Notes: generated by a model from the sequence alone, not told the origin. DNA of 64,000 nucleotides from an uncultured Cytophagales bacterium (GCA_937911505.1 CALEMF010000076.1:1-64000), one strand, 5' to 3'. Shown: positions 35,698 through 45,377, counted from the stretch's first letter. Program-made: numbers and translations.

Positions 35698-37395
35698 TTA
35701 AGAAACGGTGTCAGCCGTTTGCTTTTCTTTTAACTCGTCTTTGAGACGTTTTCTAAGTATCTTTCCTACGTTCGATTTAGGCAGTTCTTCTCTAAATTCG
35801 ATCATTTTGGGTTGTTTGTAACCAGTAAGGTTTTCTTTACAGAAAGCTTTTAGCTCATCCTCCGTGAGGCTGGCATCTTTTTTTACTACGTAAAGCTTCA
35901 CCCGTTCAGTAGCCTTTTCGTCGGGCATACCAATGGCAGCTACTTCAAGCACTTTGGGATGACCTGCTACCACATCCTCAATCTCATTCGGGTATACATT
36001 AAAGCCTGATACCAAAATCATATCTTTTTTCCTATCTACAATTTTGAAGTAACCATCCTCTAGCATTATGCCAATATCGCCCGTTTTAAAGTAGCCATCG
36101 TCAGTCATTACTTTTACAGTTTCCTCTGGTCTATTCCAATAGCCTTTCATCACTTGTGGGCCTTTGGCGCAGATTTCACCAGGCTCTCCTAGCTTAACCT
36201 CGTTACCTTCTTCATCAATCAGCTTGAGATGGGTACTAGGAACCGGCAAGCCTATGGTACCTACTTGGTCGGTACCATCAATAGGGTTACAAGTCAAAAC
36301 GGGAGCGGTTTCGCTCAAGCCGTAGCCCTCGGCGATGGTAGTACCGGTTAGTTGTCGCCAACGCTCTACCACAGGCTTTTGCATGGCAATCCCCCCCGCT
36401 ACCACTACTTTCACACGCGAGAAGTCAATTTCCTTAAAGGTAGGATGGTTCATAAGCGCTACGTACAATGTGTTGAGACCTGTAAGTACCGTAAAGTTAC
36501 TGCTCTTTAATTCTTTGATGAACCCAGGGATATCTCTTGGATTGGCAATCAGCACGTTTTTAGCGCCAATATTGAACATGGAGAAGCAGTTGACAGTAAG
36601 CGCAAAGATATGATAGAGCGGTAAGGGAGTTACAACGATTTCGTCGGCACCTTCTTTAAGGCGTGGCTTCATCCACTCTTTAATCATCAACATATTGGCT
36701 ACTACATTGCGGTGTGTCAGCATAGCACCTTTAGAAACTCCTGTCGTTCCGCCTGTATACTGTAAAAAGGCTAAGTCTTCAGCTTTTGTAACGGGCTTGG
36801 TAAAGGTTTTCCCTGCACCTATCTTTAAAGCTTCTTTGAAAGGTACTTTACCTGGCAAATGATACTTAGGAACCATTTTCTTTACATACTTTACCACAAA
36901 GTTGACGATACTTCCCTTAAGCCCTCCCAGCATATCGCCAATATCGGTAACAATAATATGTTGAAGATCTACTTTAGGTAGTATTTTTTCTAAGTTATAA
37001 GCAAAGTTTGAAATAATCACAGTCGCTTTTACGTCTGCATCTTTGTATTGATGCTCCATTTCGCGGGCAGTATACAAAGGATTAATGTTAACGACTGTGA
37101 GCCCTGCACGTAAAGCACCAAACAACGCAATCGGATACTGCATAATATTGGGCATTTGTAAGCCCAGTTTATCGCCTTCCTTTAAACCAATACTTTGCAG
37201 ATAAGCAGCAAAATGACGAGAGGCTTCTTCTATTTCCTGAAAAGTAAGCTCCTTTCCCATAAAAGAGAAAGCGGGTTTTTGCTTATATCTTTCAAAGCTT
37301 TCCTCTAGTAGGTCTACTAACGAAGTATATTGATCTGGATTGATCTCTTGTTCTATTCCCTCAGGATATTTATGATACCAAGGATATGTGTTCAT
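35698..37395 (-). CDS. fadD: Long-chain fatty acid-CoA ligase
   Basis: About 565 residues from the ATG at 37395 (MNTYPWYHKYPEG); an in-frame TTG nine codons upstream is less likely. It is an ANL-superfamily adenylating enzyme: AMP-binding motif YTGGTTGVSKGAMLTHRN, GYGLSETAPV (A5), KTGDIGIMLEDGYFKIVDRKKD (hinge and A8) and the A10 lysine in PKSNVGKILRKRLKD. It activates long-chain fatty acids to acyl-CoA with ATP and CoA for degradation or lipid synthesis, usually at the inner face of the membrane. Length and motifs are complete. Monocistronic with a strong terminator. Confidence 0.93.
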   Translation of the reverse strand: MNTYPWYHKYPEGIEQEINPDQYTSLVDLLEESFERYKQKPAFSFMGKELTFQEIEEASRHFAAYLQSIGLKEGDKLGLQMPNIMQYPIALFGALRAGLTVVNINPLYTAREMEHQYKDADVKATVIISNFAYNLEKILPKVDLQHIIVTDIGDMLGGLKGSIVNFVVKYVKKMVPKYHLPGKVPFKEALKIGAGKTFTKPVTKAEDLAFLQYTGGTTGVSKGAMLTHRNVVANMLMIKEWMKPRLKEGADEIVVTPLPLYHIFALTVNCFSMFNIGAKNVLIANPRDIPGFIKELKSSNFTVLTGLNTLYVALMNHPTFKEIDFSRVKVVVAGGIAMQKPVVERWRQLTGTTIAEGYGLSETAPVLTCNPIDGTDQVGTIGLPVPSTHLKLIDEEGNEVKLGEPGEICAKGPQVMKGYWNRPEETVKVMTDDGYFKTGDIGIMLEDGYFKIVDRKKDMILVSGFNVYPNEIEDVVAGHPKVLEVAAIGMPDEKATERVKLYVVKKDASLTEDELKAFCKENLTGYKQPKMIEFREELPKSNVGKILRKRLKDELKEKQTADTVS

Positions 37396-37569
37396 AGGGC
37401 TATTTCGATTTGATTTTGACAACTTATTTTATTACTTAAAATAAATTTAATGTAATTTATTATGAAAATATTTATATTCAAAATATTTTAGCGTACTATT
37501 TGCTTTTCACAAAATAATTGTTGTGTACTTCTATTGATTGGTGTAAGACCATACAATTGATGCATTCCT

Positions 37570-38667
37570 TTACAAGTCTCTTGCTAACAGTTCAGCAGCG
37601 ATAGCATAGCGCTCTTGTGGTGTAATTTCTTCTAGCAGTAACACACCAAAGGCCATTGATCGCCTATCGGTATTAATCTCATAAAGTGAGCGATCAATAC
37701 CAATTTGAAGCAGGTTACTTTCTGCCTGTAGTTTAATTTCTCCAACAGTTTCCTCATTGGCATCTACAGTAAGTTTGTCGTCTTTTCGTTTTATCTCATA
37801 CACCACCCCTTTTTCCTCACCCTTTATCTTTACTTTACGTGGATACCAGTTGACTTTCCAAAGCTCTGCTCCCTCTGCTGTACGTACTTTAAAGCGATCT
37901 TCGCCAGCATAGTTTTTTACCTCTAGTACTTTCTCTCCCTCTCCGTCATAGTACTTTCTTTTTTCTCCCTTAGCTTTTCCCACCAAAAATTGGTCACCAT
38001 ACTGGATGTTCGTCTCCTCTCCTTCCTGTTCAAAAAGAACGTCATCTCGATTATTACCCTGAAAAAGTAGAGCATTGGCTGAGACTACGGGAGATGTCTC
38101 TGTGTTCTCAACTTGAACGGGTGTTTGTTCATTTACGGGTATTTCACTAGGTCGACTATTAGAAGTAAAGAAGAACATCCCACCTATAATTAGAAGTAGC
38201 ACAATACCCACTACACCGCCAATAACTCTTGTCCATCGTACTTGCTTTTTTGGCTGTCGACGAATGGTTTGAATAATTTGATAAGCGATCGTGTTATCGG
38301 GGTTGATGGCTAGGCATTGTGCCGCGTAAGTCTCACTTTTTTGTTGATAGGCTATCTTTCGGGTTTTGATATACTTGATGCCATAAGCCTGAGCCAAGTA
38401 CTGTAAGGTCAGTGCATCGTTTGGTTGAAGACTGTACGCTTTTTCCAATACTTCAATGGCATCATCGGCTTGTTGGTGAGCTACATATCCCTCTCCTAGC
38501 TTTATTAACTTTTGGCGTTCTTGCTCCAAAGCAGCCAGTTCTTCGTCTGTAAATCCCAGCTCCCGGGCAATCATCTCCCTGTCTATTTCAGTTTGTTTTT
38601 GCTCTTTTTCAGCATTTATTTGCATAATTTGCTGAATGTATGCTTCTAGTTTTTCTTGTTCATTCAT
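37570..38667 (-). CDS. TPR protein with one transmembrane helix
   Basis: A 365-residue protein. Residues 1-40 are a charged coiled coil; about 45-130 hold TPR-like helices (ALTLQYLAQAYGIKYI, YAAQCLAINPDNTIAYQ). A transmembrane helix follows (VIGGVVGIVLLLIIGGMFFF, about 146-166), then a beta-rich C-terminal domain (FLVGKAKGEKRKYY, VKIKGEEKGVVYEI) of about 160 residues that may be tubby/LURP-like; that idea is weak. It starts 21 bases after the DUF2339 gene and shares its operon. Function unknown; a membrane-bound assembly partner of the DUF2339 protein is possible. Confidence 0.75.
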   Translation of the reverse strand: MNEQEKLEAYIQQIMQINAEKEQKQTEIDREMIARELGFTDEELAALEQERQKLIKLGEGYVAHQQADDAIEVLEKAYSLQPNDALTLQYLAQAYGIKYIKTRKIAYQQKSETYAAQCLAINPDNTIAYQIIQTIRRQPKKQVRWTRVIGGVVGIVLLLIIGGMFFFTSNSRPSEIPVNEQTPVQVENTETSPVVSANALLFQGNNRDDVLFEQEGEETNIQYGDQFLVGKAKGEKRKYYDGEGEKVLEVKNYAGEDRFKVRTAEGAELWKVNWYPRKVKIKGEEKGVVYEIKRKDDKLTVDANEETVGEIKLQAESNLLQIGIDRSLYEINTDRRSMAFGVLLLEEITPQERYAIAAELLARDL

Positions 38668-38688
38668 ATTTCTTATAAAGTTAGCTAG

Positions 38689-40989
38689 TTATTCCTGTTC
38701 TTGTTCATCAGCCGCTAAAATAACAGGTTTAAATTTTTGGTACAAAAAGGAAACGATTAATAACAAAACACCTATTATAATAAAAGTAATGATCTTACTT
38801 ACCGTAGACTCATAGTTAAGGTCACGTAAGAAGAGTTTGCCCAAGGTGATGCCTAATAGGCTAATCCCTATGATACGATGTAGTTTTCTCTTCTTCCAGA
38901 AGCCATAGGCTACTAACGTAAAGGCATAGATTCCCCATAAAATGCTGTACCCAAACCTTCTAGAATTATCAATCACCACTGAGAGTGTATCTATATCAGC
39001 CGCAAGCTCTACATATATACGTGTAAAAGTTGTGCTCAAGCCTATAATAGCCAACAAATTAGCCGCGACGATGAGCGCCGAATGGCTTTGTGAGGAAGCT
39101 TCACCCCACCTTAAAGAAACGGCTAGTGGAAAAGCAAAAATAAGGAACGAAAGTAGCCAAAGCCCTACAGGAGGTCTCTCGCCCACTAACCAAGCCTGAT
39201 TACTAATAGATTCGAGTGCTGCTACACTGAAAAAAATGAGTAAAGTGCTTATAATGATGACAAGTGTGAGTGCCCTTTGCCAAGCTTTTGCTTGTAAGAA
39301 CTTTACATTGAGCAATTGGAAAACACCCAAGTAGAGCAATGTATAGTTAATTAACCAAATACGTTGAAGCTGATATTGTAGACTGGCTTGTTGTACAGAT
39401 TGTTGTATGGCGCGCTGATAAGCTACCTCAAAGAAATAATGTATTTCGTGATAGAAGGCTAAATAGGTAACGGCTATGAGCGCAAACGTATAGGTAGTTT
39501 TGGCAGTAAGTTGTAAGGTGTTAGGTGCTATGGCCGGCCAAATATCATGCATCCAGATGATCACAGCCAACAGGGCAGCTATCAATAGGGAGGTAAAAAA
39601 GAGCGAGTTACCAAAGAGGTACATATCCTCTTGTGCTTCTTTTAGTAAGGCTTCGGCGTAGTAGATGTCCAACCAGAGGATCACAAGCCCAATCAGCGAC
39701 ATGCTCATCAGTAGTAGCGCGCCTGTCTCAAAAAAGCCCACTACTTGTTTTCTTCCTACCCACCATACGCCAACGGCTATCACAGCCCAAAGTGCAGGAA
39801 TCCAGTTGCCATCTAAGGCTTCTGGTACCCAAATAACTAAAAAGCCTATGGCTGTAGCACAGAGTGTATAGAAGAGCGTTCGCTGCATGGGACGCAATGC
39901 ATAACTACCCGCTGCAATGAGTCCGTAAGCAACTGCATTGAGGAAGGTAAATACACTTTGCTCGTAACGAGACGTAGACAATACAGCCATGCCGATGATG
40001 TACAGAAAAAATGCATTGATGAGTAATAAAAGTACACTATTCGCTTTGAAAGGTTGCTTAAAATAGAGTTGATCTACTAAAGTGATGGCTAAGAAGATAA
40101 GCCCGTATAGTACACTAAAAATCAAGGTAATGTTCTTGTGCTGGGCGCCACCTGTTGTATAGTAAGTATCAGAGACAAACCAGCTCCCAAAAAGCAACCA
40201 AGTTGTAAAAAAAGCGACCCACTGGGTGGCTTTCCATTGCTGTTTAAAAGAAACAACCAAGATAATAGTATTGATAAAAGCCACGTATGAGAAGAAAAAA
40301 ACTACCTCGCCACTTTGATCGCTTACTAAAAGAGGGACTGCATAAGCACCTACCAAGCCTACAATTCCTATAATTTGCTGTTGGTAGAGAATAGCGCCGT
40401 AGACAGTAAGCGCACTGATCAATAACATCAGCAAAAGGGTAAGCCACTGGGGATAGAATTGGTAAAAATCAAAAGCAATGAAGGTTGTGAAATAGCCTAC
40501 CGCTACAGCCCCACTAAACAAGACAGCACTATAAGCAGTATACTTTTTTTTCGTCCACCATGAGGCGCCTAGTAAGAGTCCTCCTGCTACATAAGAGAGG
40601 ACAATACGTAAGGTCTCATTGATGAGGTTTTGGTCTATCGCATACTTTACAAAGATACCTAGTCCTACCACGAGAATCGCAATCCCTACTTTACTGATAA
40701 GGTTGCCGCCGATGTAATCTTCTAATGAGCGCTGGGTAGTACTTGTAGTACGGGGCGTAGGTGCTTCTTCTACAAAAGTTGTTTCTTCTTCATCCTGTTG
40801 TATGCTTATTAAAGGAACAGTCTCTTCTTCTGATAGATTAGATGGTGTTTCCTCCACTTCGGTAGGCGATTGCTCTAGCGCTGTAATGGCTTGCCTGAGT
40901 GCTGTGATCTCTTCTCGATAACGTTCTAGCACTTTAGAGAGGTTTTCTACGCGTTCTTGTAATATTTTAACCTGTTGGTCTCGTTGCAT
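38689..40989 (-). CDS. DUF2339 family polytopic membrane protein
   Basis: A 766-residue protein with an N-terminal coiled coil (residues 1-45, LQERVENLSKVLERYREEI), an acidic/Pro linker and then about 20 hydrophobic helices. The entry SLEDYIGGNLISKVGIAILVVGL is the typical start of DUF2339 membrane proteins. The fold is that of a large, transporter-like or acyltransferase-like membrane protein; no catalytic residue is known for the family. It is the first gene of an operon with the TPR membrane protein and is divergent from the LytTR regulator (82-base spacer). Confidence 0.88.
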   Translation of the reverse strand: MQRDQQVKILQERVENLSKVLERYREEITALRQAITALEQSPTEVEETPSNLSEEETVPLISIQQDEEETTFVEEAPTPRTTSTTQRSLEDYIGGNLISKVGIAILVVGLGIFVKYAIDQNLINETLRIVLSYVAGGLLLGASWWTKKKYTAYSAVLFSGAVAVGYFTTFIAFDFYQFYPQWLTLLLMLLISALTVYGAILYQQQIIGIVGLVGAYAVPLLVSDQSGEVVFFFSYVAFINTIILVVSFKQQWKATQWVAFFTTWLLFGSWFVSDTYYTTGGAQHKNITLIFSVLYGLIFLAITLVDQLYFKQPFKANSVLLLLINAFFLYIIGMAVLSTSRYEQSVFTFLNAVAYGLIAAGSYALRPMQRTLFYTLCATAIGFLVIWVPEALDGNWIPALWAVIAVGVWWVGRKQVVGFFETGALLLMSMSLIGLVILWLDIYYAEALLKEAQEDMYLFGNSLFFTSLLIAALLAVIIWMHDIWPAIAPNTLQLTAKTTYTFALIAVTYLAFYHEIHYFFEVAYQRAIQQSVQQASLQYQLQRIWLINYTLLYLGVFQLLNVKFLQAKAWQRALTLVIIISTLLIFFSVAALESISNQAWLVGERPPVGLWLLSFLIFAFPLAVSLRWGEASSQSHSALIVAANLLAIIGLSTTFTRIYVELAADIDTLSVVIDNSRRFGYSILWGIYAFTLVAYGFWKKRKLHRIIGISLLGITLGKLFLRDLNYESTVSKIITFIIIGVLLLIVSFLYQKFKPVILAADEQEQE

Positions 40990-41036
40990 CCTTTTACATT
41001 TACGATCTACCGTCAGTGAATATACATTTTTTAGCT

Positions 41037-41044
41037 TATTTTTG
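41037..41044 (+). promoter_or_regulatory. Bacteroidota -7 promoter element (TATTTTTG)
   Basis: TATTTTTG fits TAnnTTTG, 27 bases before the ATG of the LytTR regulator, giving a leader of about 20 bases. No -33 TTTG is evident. Confidence 0.45.
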
Positions 41045-41071
41045 TAACAAGAGGTCTTAAATTATCTATTT

Positions 41072-41950
41072 ATGCGCTATTTGTACCAACCCTATCCACG
41101 TAGCTTCGCTTGGCAATCGGGAGTAAAGAAAGCCTTGCTTTATGGCCTGGTTGTCTGTTGTGTACTCACTTTTCTTCGACCCTTTGGGCTACACACTTTA
41201 TCCTTTTCAACACTTCTGGTAAATACGTTACAATTTGGAGGTATTACAGCAATCGCCATTGTGTTTACCACCGCTATGTTACCTCACTTACTTCCCTATC
41301 ACTTTAATGAAGATCGCTGGCGGGTATATAAAGAAATTATTTTCATACTTTTTAACATTCTTTTAGTAGGTTTTCTTAATACGGCCTTTTTATATCAAAA
41401 AGGCACAGTAGATGTCTCCTTTAATGAGGCGCTTCTTTGGATGACCGTCAATACGTTGTTGGTAGCGATCATTCCTGTTAGTATATTTGTTTTTGTAAAC
41501 CAAAACATCCGCCTAAAACAACACTTAGCACAAGCGAAGCAATTCAATGAGCAGCTTGATAAAAAAGAAGTACTTGCTATCGCCCCCACTACTTCTTCAC
41601 CAGAACAGATTGTACTACTTTCTGAAAAAGAAAAACCAGAGCTGAGGATTATAATGACACACTTGCTTTACTTTACCGCGGCGGGTAATTATGTAGATGT
41701 GTTTTACCTTAACGACGCCCAAGAGGTGCAACGCCTTACTATTCGTAATCGCCTGAAGGCACTCTACGAGCAGTTACCTCCTACACTCTTTTACTTTTGC
41801 CATCGTAGTTATGTAGTCAGTTTACACCACTTGGTCAGGGTACATGGGAATGCCCGCAATTATGAAATACAGCTTCGCCACGTGACCACACGGATTCCTG
41901 TTTCGAGGAATAAAAGTGACGAATTGATGGAAAAAATAGCGATTACCTAG
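41072..41950 (+). CDS. Membrane-anchored LytTR-family transcription regulator
   Basis: A 292-residue protein with four transmembrane helices in the first ~150 residues (ALLYGLVVCCVLTFLRPFGL onward) followed by a coiled linker and a C-terminal LytTR DNA-binding domain (HLLYFTAAGNYVDVFYL, FYFCHRSYVVSLHHLVRV, TRIPVSRNKSDELMEK). There is no receiver domain, so it senses at the membrane rather than by phosphorylation. LytTR proteins bind direct-repeat promoters. The divergent DUF2339/TPR operon is an obvious candidate target, inferred from position only. Confidence 0.88.
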   Translation: MRYLYQPYPRSFAWQSGVKKALLYGLVVCCVLTFLRPFGLHTLSFSTLLVNTLQFGGITAIAIVFTTAMLPHLLPYHFNEDRWRVYKEIIFILFNILLVGFLNTAFLYQKGTVDVSFNEALLWMTVNTLLVAIIPVSIFVFVNQNIRLKQHLAQAKQFNEQLDKKEVLAIAPTTSSPEQIVLLSEKEKPELRIIMTHLLYFTAAGNYVDVFYLNDAQEVQRLTIRNRLKALYEQLPPTLFYFCHRSYVVSLHHLVRVHGNARNYEIQLRHVTTRIPVSRNKSDELMEKIAIT

Positions 41951-42062
41951 TCTTTTCGTCCCATTGATCCCACCCTGCTCCCGCTGATCCCTTTGATTTG
42001 CGGCCATCTCATTTTTCCTTTTTATTGCCATCAACAAGTTCAATCAACTAAACGCAAATCGG

Positions 42063-42734
42063 ATGGCACTCTTTTTTAAAATTATCATTACCATACATAT
42101 CATAGCGGGCTTTACTTCGCTTGCTACAGGCTTAGGCGCTATCGTCACGCAAAAGGGAGGAAAAAGGCACCTTCAACTTGGGAAAATTTACTTTACAGGA
42201 ATGACCGTCGTATTCGTCACGGCGCTGATCGCCTCTTCTTACAAGCTCAATATCTTTCTTTTTATGATCGCTTTTCTAAGCTATTACAGTGTTTTTGCGG
42301 GTGTGCGTATTCTTAAGCTTAAGAAGCTCCATAAGGGACAAAAGGCTACACGTATAGATTGGATCGCTGCTGGCCTCAACTTTACTGTAAACCTTATATT
42401 TATCATTGTTGGGATCGTCTTTATGACCAAGGGAAGTAACTATTTTGCTTATCTATCTGTCGGTTTTGGCCTGCTAGGCTGCTTTATTTCTTATAGGAAT
42501 GTGAAGCCTTTTATCCATCCTCCTACCGATAAGTTTCACTGGTGGTTTTCTCACCTACGTAATATGATGGCAGGCTATATTGCTACTTGTACCGCTTTTG
42601 GTATTACCATAGCTAACAGATTGGAGATTGACTCTCCACTTCCTTGGATTTTACCTACGCTGATAGGCGTACCGCTTATTTCTTACTGGAAACGCACTTA
42701 CAAAAGGAAGTTTCAGAAGCCAATAGCGAAATAA
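42063..42734 (+). CDS. DUF2306-like polytopic membrane protein
   Basis: A 223-residue membrane protein with about seven hydrophobic helices (IIITIHIIAGFTSLATGLGAI; TGMTVVFVTALIASS; LNFTVNLIFIIVGIVFM; others). The arrangement of an early His in helix 1, a QKGGKRHLQLGKIYF loop, and WWFSHLRNMMAGYIAT late in the protein resembles the DUF2306 family of unknown function. The conserved histidines could bind haem or metal; untested. It follows the LytTR gene by 112 bases on the same strand. Confidence 0.75.
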   Translation: MALFFKIIITIHIIAGFTSLATGLGAIVTQKGGKRHLQLGKIYFTGMTVVFVTALIASSYKLNIFLFMIAFLSYYSVFAGVRILKLKKLHKGQKATRIDWIAAGLNFTVNLIFIIVGIVFMTKGSNYFAYLSVGFGLLGCFISYRNVKPFIHPPTDKFHWWFSHLRNMMAGYIATCTAFGITIANRLEIDSPLPWILPTLIGVPLISYWKRTYKRKFQKPIAK

Positions 42735-42787
42735 AATTTCATTGCTACCTACTTGTAATTTTTCATTCATCATTAATCATTTTAATT

Positions 42788-42973
42788 ATGCGTAAGCTCC
42801 TTATTATTTTAACTACTCTCAGTACTTTTCTATTTGCTAATTGTACCGCTTCTCGTTCAATTATGGAGAAGAAGACGCCAACCCATACAACTGTAAAACC
42901 TCAAGCCCTCAAGGGCGATCAAGACGATCATTGCAAGCTTCTTTTTGAAGCCTTCCGCCAAACCCACTATTGA
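42788..42973 (+). CDS. Small lipoprotein, possibly truncated
   Basis: A 61-residue product with a lipoprotein leader (MRKLLIILTTLSTFLFANC, lipobox cysteine) and a short polar tail. After its TGA at 42971-42973 the same frame stays open for 24 more codons (reading LTGKQAESVIYNDKKLDRK) to a TAA at 43046-43048, so the present stop may be a nonsense change in a slightly longer gene. It is close in layout to the EF-hand lipoprotein 207 bases downstream. Function unknown. Confidence 0.55.
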   Translation: MRKLLIILTTLSTFLFANCTASRSIMEKKTPTHTTVKPQALKGDQDDHCKLLFEAFRQTHY

Positions 42974-43179
42974 AGGGGATGTCTTACAGGAAAACAAGCC
43001 GAATCGGTCATATACAACGATAAAAAGCTAGATAGGAAGACAATGTAACGCCTTTGAGGATACGTTATCCTCAAAAAAAAGTAACCTAGCGGTAAAAAGT
43101 AGTCGCTAGTATATTATTCATTTATCAGCATAATTATTTATGTAAATTCATATAATTATAACCTTTTAAATATTTGAAA

Positions 43180-43437
43180 ATGATGCACAACCTCGTTATG
43201 CTTCTTGCCCTATTGATTAGCTTATTTCTTACTAACTGCGCTTCCTCTAGGGCTTCTGGCGACGCAGAGGCGCGCGCTGATCAGATACTTCAAAAACTGG
43301 ATGAAAATAACGATTCTAAGATAAGCAAGAGTGAAATAAAATTTCCACTCAATGAAAAAACATTTGATAAAAGTGATACAAATGCCGATGGTTACTTGGA
43401 GAAAGCTGAAATTGTTGCTTACATTGAAAGTAGATAA
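43180..43437 (+). CDS. EF-hand lipoprotein
   Basis: An 85-residue lipoprotein (LLALLISLFLTNCASS). The mature part holds two EF-hand loops: DENNDSKISKSEI and DTNADGYLEKAEI, with Asp/Asn at loop positions 1, 3 and 5 and a Glu at 12, consistent with calcium binding. The ATG at 43180 (directly followed by another ATG) is taken in place of a TTG two codons earlier. Probably attached to the inner leaflet of the outer membrane or the periplasmic side of the inner membrane; a calcium-dependent binding role is inferred. Confidence 0.8.
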   Translation: MMHNLVMLLALLISLFLTNCASSRASGDAEARADQILQKLDENNDSKISKSEIKFPLNEKTFDKSDTNADGYLEKAEIVAYIESR

Positions 43438-43512
43438 ATGTGAAGCGTATTTGTTGGGATGACAAGCTCACCAACTCCATAAGTTAGCTTGTGTTCACTT
43501 CATACAATAAGG

Positions 43513-44343
43513 CTACTTCTTTCTATTGTGTTGTTTATACCAAGTAGCTACAATTCTCTTCCTAAACTTGGTGGGGATCAGCCTTTTCATATGCCACATA
43601 CGCCGCCCTATTTTGGGTAATATTACATAGAGTTTTTCCTTTCCTACCTCGTGGAGTACGGTTTCAGCTACTTCTTGAGCAGTTAGACCTGATTTATCAA
43701 TCATTTTCTTAGCTGCCTTCCTTACCTCTTCTCCACCACGCGCATGTTGTATCACATTGGTCTTAAAAAACCAAGGCTGTACGCTGGATACGTGGATATT
43801 ATGAGGCATTAATTCACCGTAGAGGGTTTCAGAAATGGCTACTACTGCTGCTTTAGTGGTGTTGTAAGCGCCCATTTCAGGAGCACAGGCAATGGCTGCA
43901 GCGCTGGCCGTATTCACAATACAACCTGCTTTTTGTTGCTTAAAAACAGGAAGAAAGAAATGACAGCCATATACTACACTCATCAGGTTAATGCCTATCA
44001 ACCACTCCCAATTGTCTAGTCCGTATTCTTCAAAAGCGCCTCCATCCCCTACGCCAGCGTTGTTAAAAAGGATATCGATACCGTCTGTCGTATCCATATA
44101 GTTATTAAAAACTGTCTCGTATTGCACTTTATTGGCTACATCTAACACAAAACTCAACGCCGTTCCTCCTAGTCGCTCTATTTCTTTTTTAGTAGTTTGT
44201 AAGCCTTCTTCGTTGATGTCGGCCATAGCTATTTGCCAACCGTCTTTGGCCAACTCATAGCTTAGCGCTTGCCCAAAACCAGAAGCAGCGCCCGTGATAA
44301 AAGCTCTTTTTTTGGGATATTTCTCTGAAAGTGTGTATTTCAT
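43513..44343 (-). CDS. Short-chain dehydrogenase/reductase (classical SDR)
   Basis: A 276-residue classical SDR from the ATG at 44343 (MKYTLSEKYPKKRAF), which sits right before the Rossmann fold; a TTG 19 codons upstream is unlikely. Motifs: cofactor-binding TGAASGFG, NNAGVGDGG, catalytic Ser in VNTASAAA, and YNTTKAAV (Tyr and Lys). An acidic residue after strand 2 (MADINEEG) suggests NAD(H) preference. The substrate cannot be told; similar enzymes act on alcohols, sugars or lipids. Monocistronic. Confidence 0.92.
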   Translation of the reverse strand: MKYTLSEKYPKKRAFITGAASGFGQALSYELAKDGWQIAMADINEEGLQTTKKEIERLGGTALSFVLDVANKVQYETVFNNYMDTTDGIDILFNNAGVGDGGAFEEYGLDNWEWLIGINLMSVVYGCHFFLPVFKQQKAGCIVNTASAAAIACAPEMGAYNTTKAAVVAISETLYGELMPHNIHVSSVQPWFFKTNVIQHARGGEEVRKAAKKMIDKSGLTAQEVAETVLHEVGKEKLYVILPKIGRRMWHMKRLIPTKFRKRIVATWYKQHNRKK

Positions 44344-44444
44344 GTAGATGCTGAATAAGTGATGGCTGCCAAGATAAAATACCTTTTTGTAAAAAGCCAA
44401 CAGCGAGTAATCAAATCAAAATTTTGCCTGCAGAAACAAATGCA

Positions 44445-45095
44445 CTATGCCTCTTGCCGAATACCTAAAGGAAAAACATTTTCTACTCCTTCTTCTGCTA
44501 AATAGGGCGCTAGCTTTTCTCTCATTGTTTGAGAAATCTGCTTGGCTTTTTCCTTGGCTGTTATCAGTTGGTTTGAAAAAGCGGTTTTCTCGAAGCGATA
44601 CTGTTTGTTGAGATCGGTCTGCTCAATCGCTATTTCGTAGCCCTCTGGGGTGTAGTGTAAAAGAAGGTGGTCGTCTTTTATCTCTCCGTAGAAAGTATTA
44701 TCGTCTGTACGGCTAGAAGCACCCTTTATGAAAATCTCTTCTACTGCTTTGAAGTTTTCGTAAGAATCATAGCACGGGCCTTCATCTGCAGATAAGAAGG
44801 CGATGAGCTGCGTTTTTTCAAAAATACCAATGGCTTGCTCTATCTCACAGCAAAGTTCTTTATCTTTTACGTAGGCTTTTAGTTTTTGTACGCAAGAAGT
44901 ATACACCTCCAGATGAGCGGCTACCTCGGTAAGCGTTACGTACCAACGTGCTCCTCGCTGGTAATAGCGATCAAAGCCCAGCGTCTTCTGGCTAGTTTCG
45001 ATAAACTTCTCTAAACCTTCTTCTTTTTCGTGGTGTAAAGTGAAGAAGTCTATGTGACATAAAACATCAATATGAAAATCACTGACCAAACTCAT
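44445..45095 (-). CDS. Hypothetical protein
   Basis: A 216-residue soluble protein with no signal peptide or membrane helix. It mixes helices (HEKEEGLEKFIETSQKTLGF, ITAKEKAKQISQTMREKL) with a central beta segment (NTFYGEIKDDHLLLHYTPEG). Two cysteines lie together in KELCCEIEQ. No family recognised. It is on the same strand as the tRNA-Arg gene just upstream and the SDR gene downstream. Confidence 0.65.
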   Translation of the reverse strand: MSLVSDFHIDVLCHIDFFTLHHEKEEGLEKFIETSQKTLGFDRYYQRGARWYVTLTEVAAHLEVYTSCVQKLKAYVKDKELCCEIEQAIGIFEKTQLIAFLSADEGPCYDSYENFKAVEEIFIKGASSRTDDNTFYGEIKDDHLLLHYTPEGYEIAIEQTDLNKQYRFEKTAFSNQLITAKEKAKQISQTMREKLAPYLAEEGVENVFPLGIRQEA

Positions 45096-45119
45096 GTTGC
45101 TATTTCTTTATGACTTTAG

Positions 45120-45191
45120 TAGCCTCGGCAAGAATCGAACTTGCATCTAAAGTTTAGGAAACTTCTATTCTATCCATTGAACTACGAGGCC
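45120..45191 (-). tRNA. tRNA-Arg (anticodon CCT)
   Basis: On the minus strand a full cloverleaf folds: acceptor GGCCTCG/CGAGGCT (one G-U), D-arm GTTC/GAAT, anticodon stem GAAGT/ACTTT with loop TTCCTAA (anticodon CCT, reading AGG), a four-base variable loop, and T-arm GCAAG-TTCGATT-CTTGC. The discriminator base is A and the CCA end is not encoded, as is usual in this phylum. It sits between two short hypothetical genes. Confidence 0.93.
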
Positions 45192-45377
45192 AATACAATA
45201 TTTGTATGTGGTGACTGCACTTTACCCTCTGAGTGCTGTGAAGTTAGTAAATTCAATAACTAGAGTCAATCCCGAAGTTTTTTGTGCTCACTTTATAACA
45301 ACAACTAAAAAGACTCGATAGAGCGTCTGAGACATAAAGCTCACAAAAGCGCTATCCATCAAATAGTAAAAGCTACT

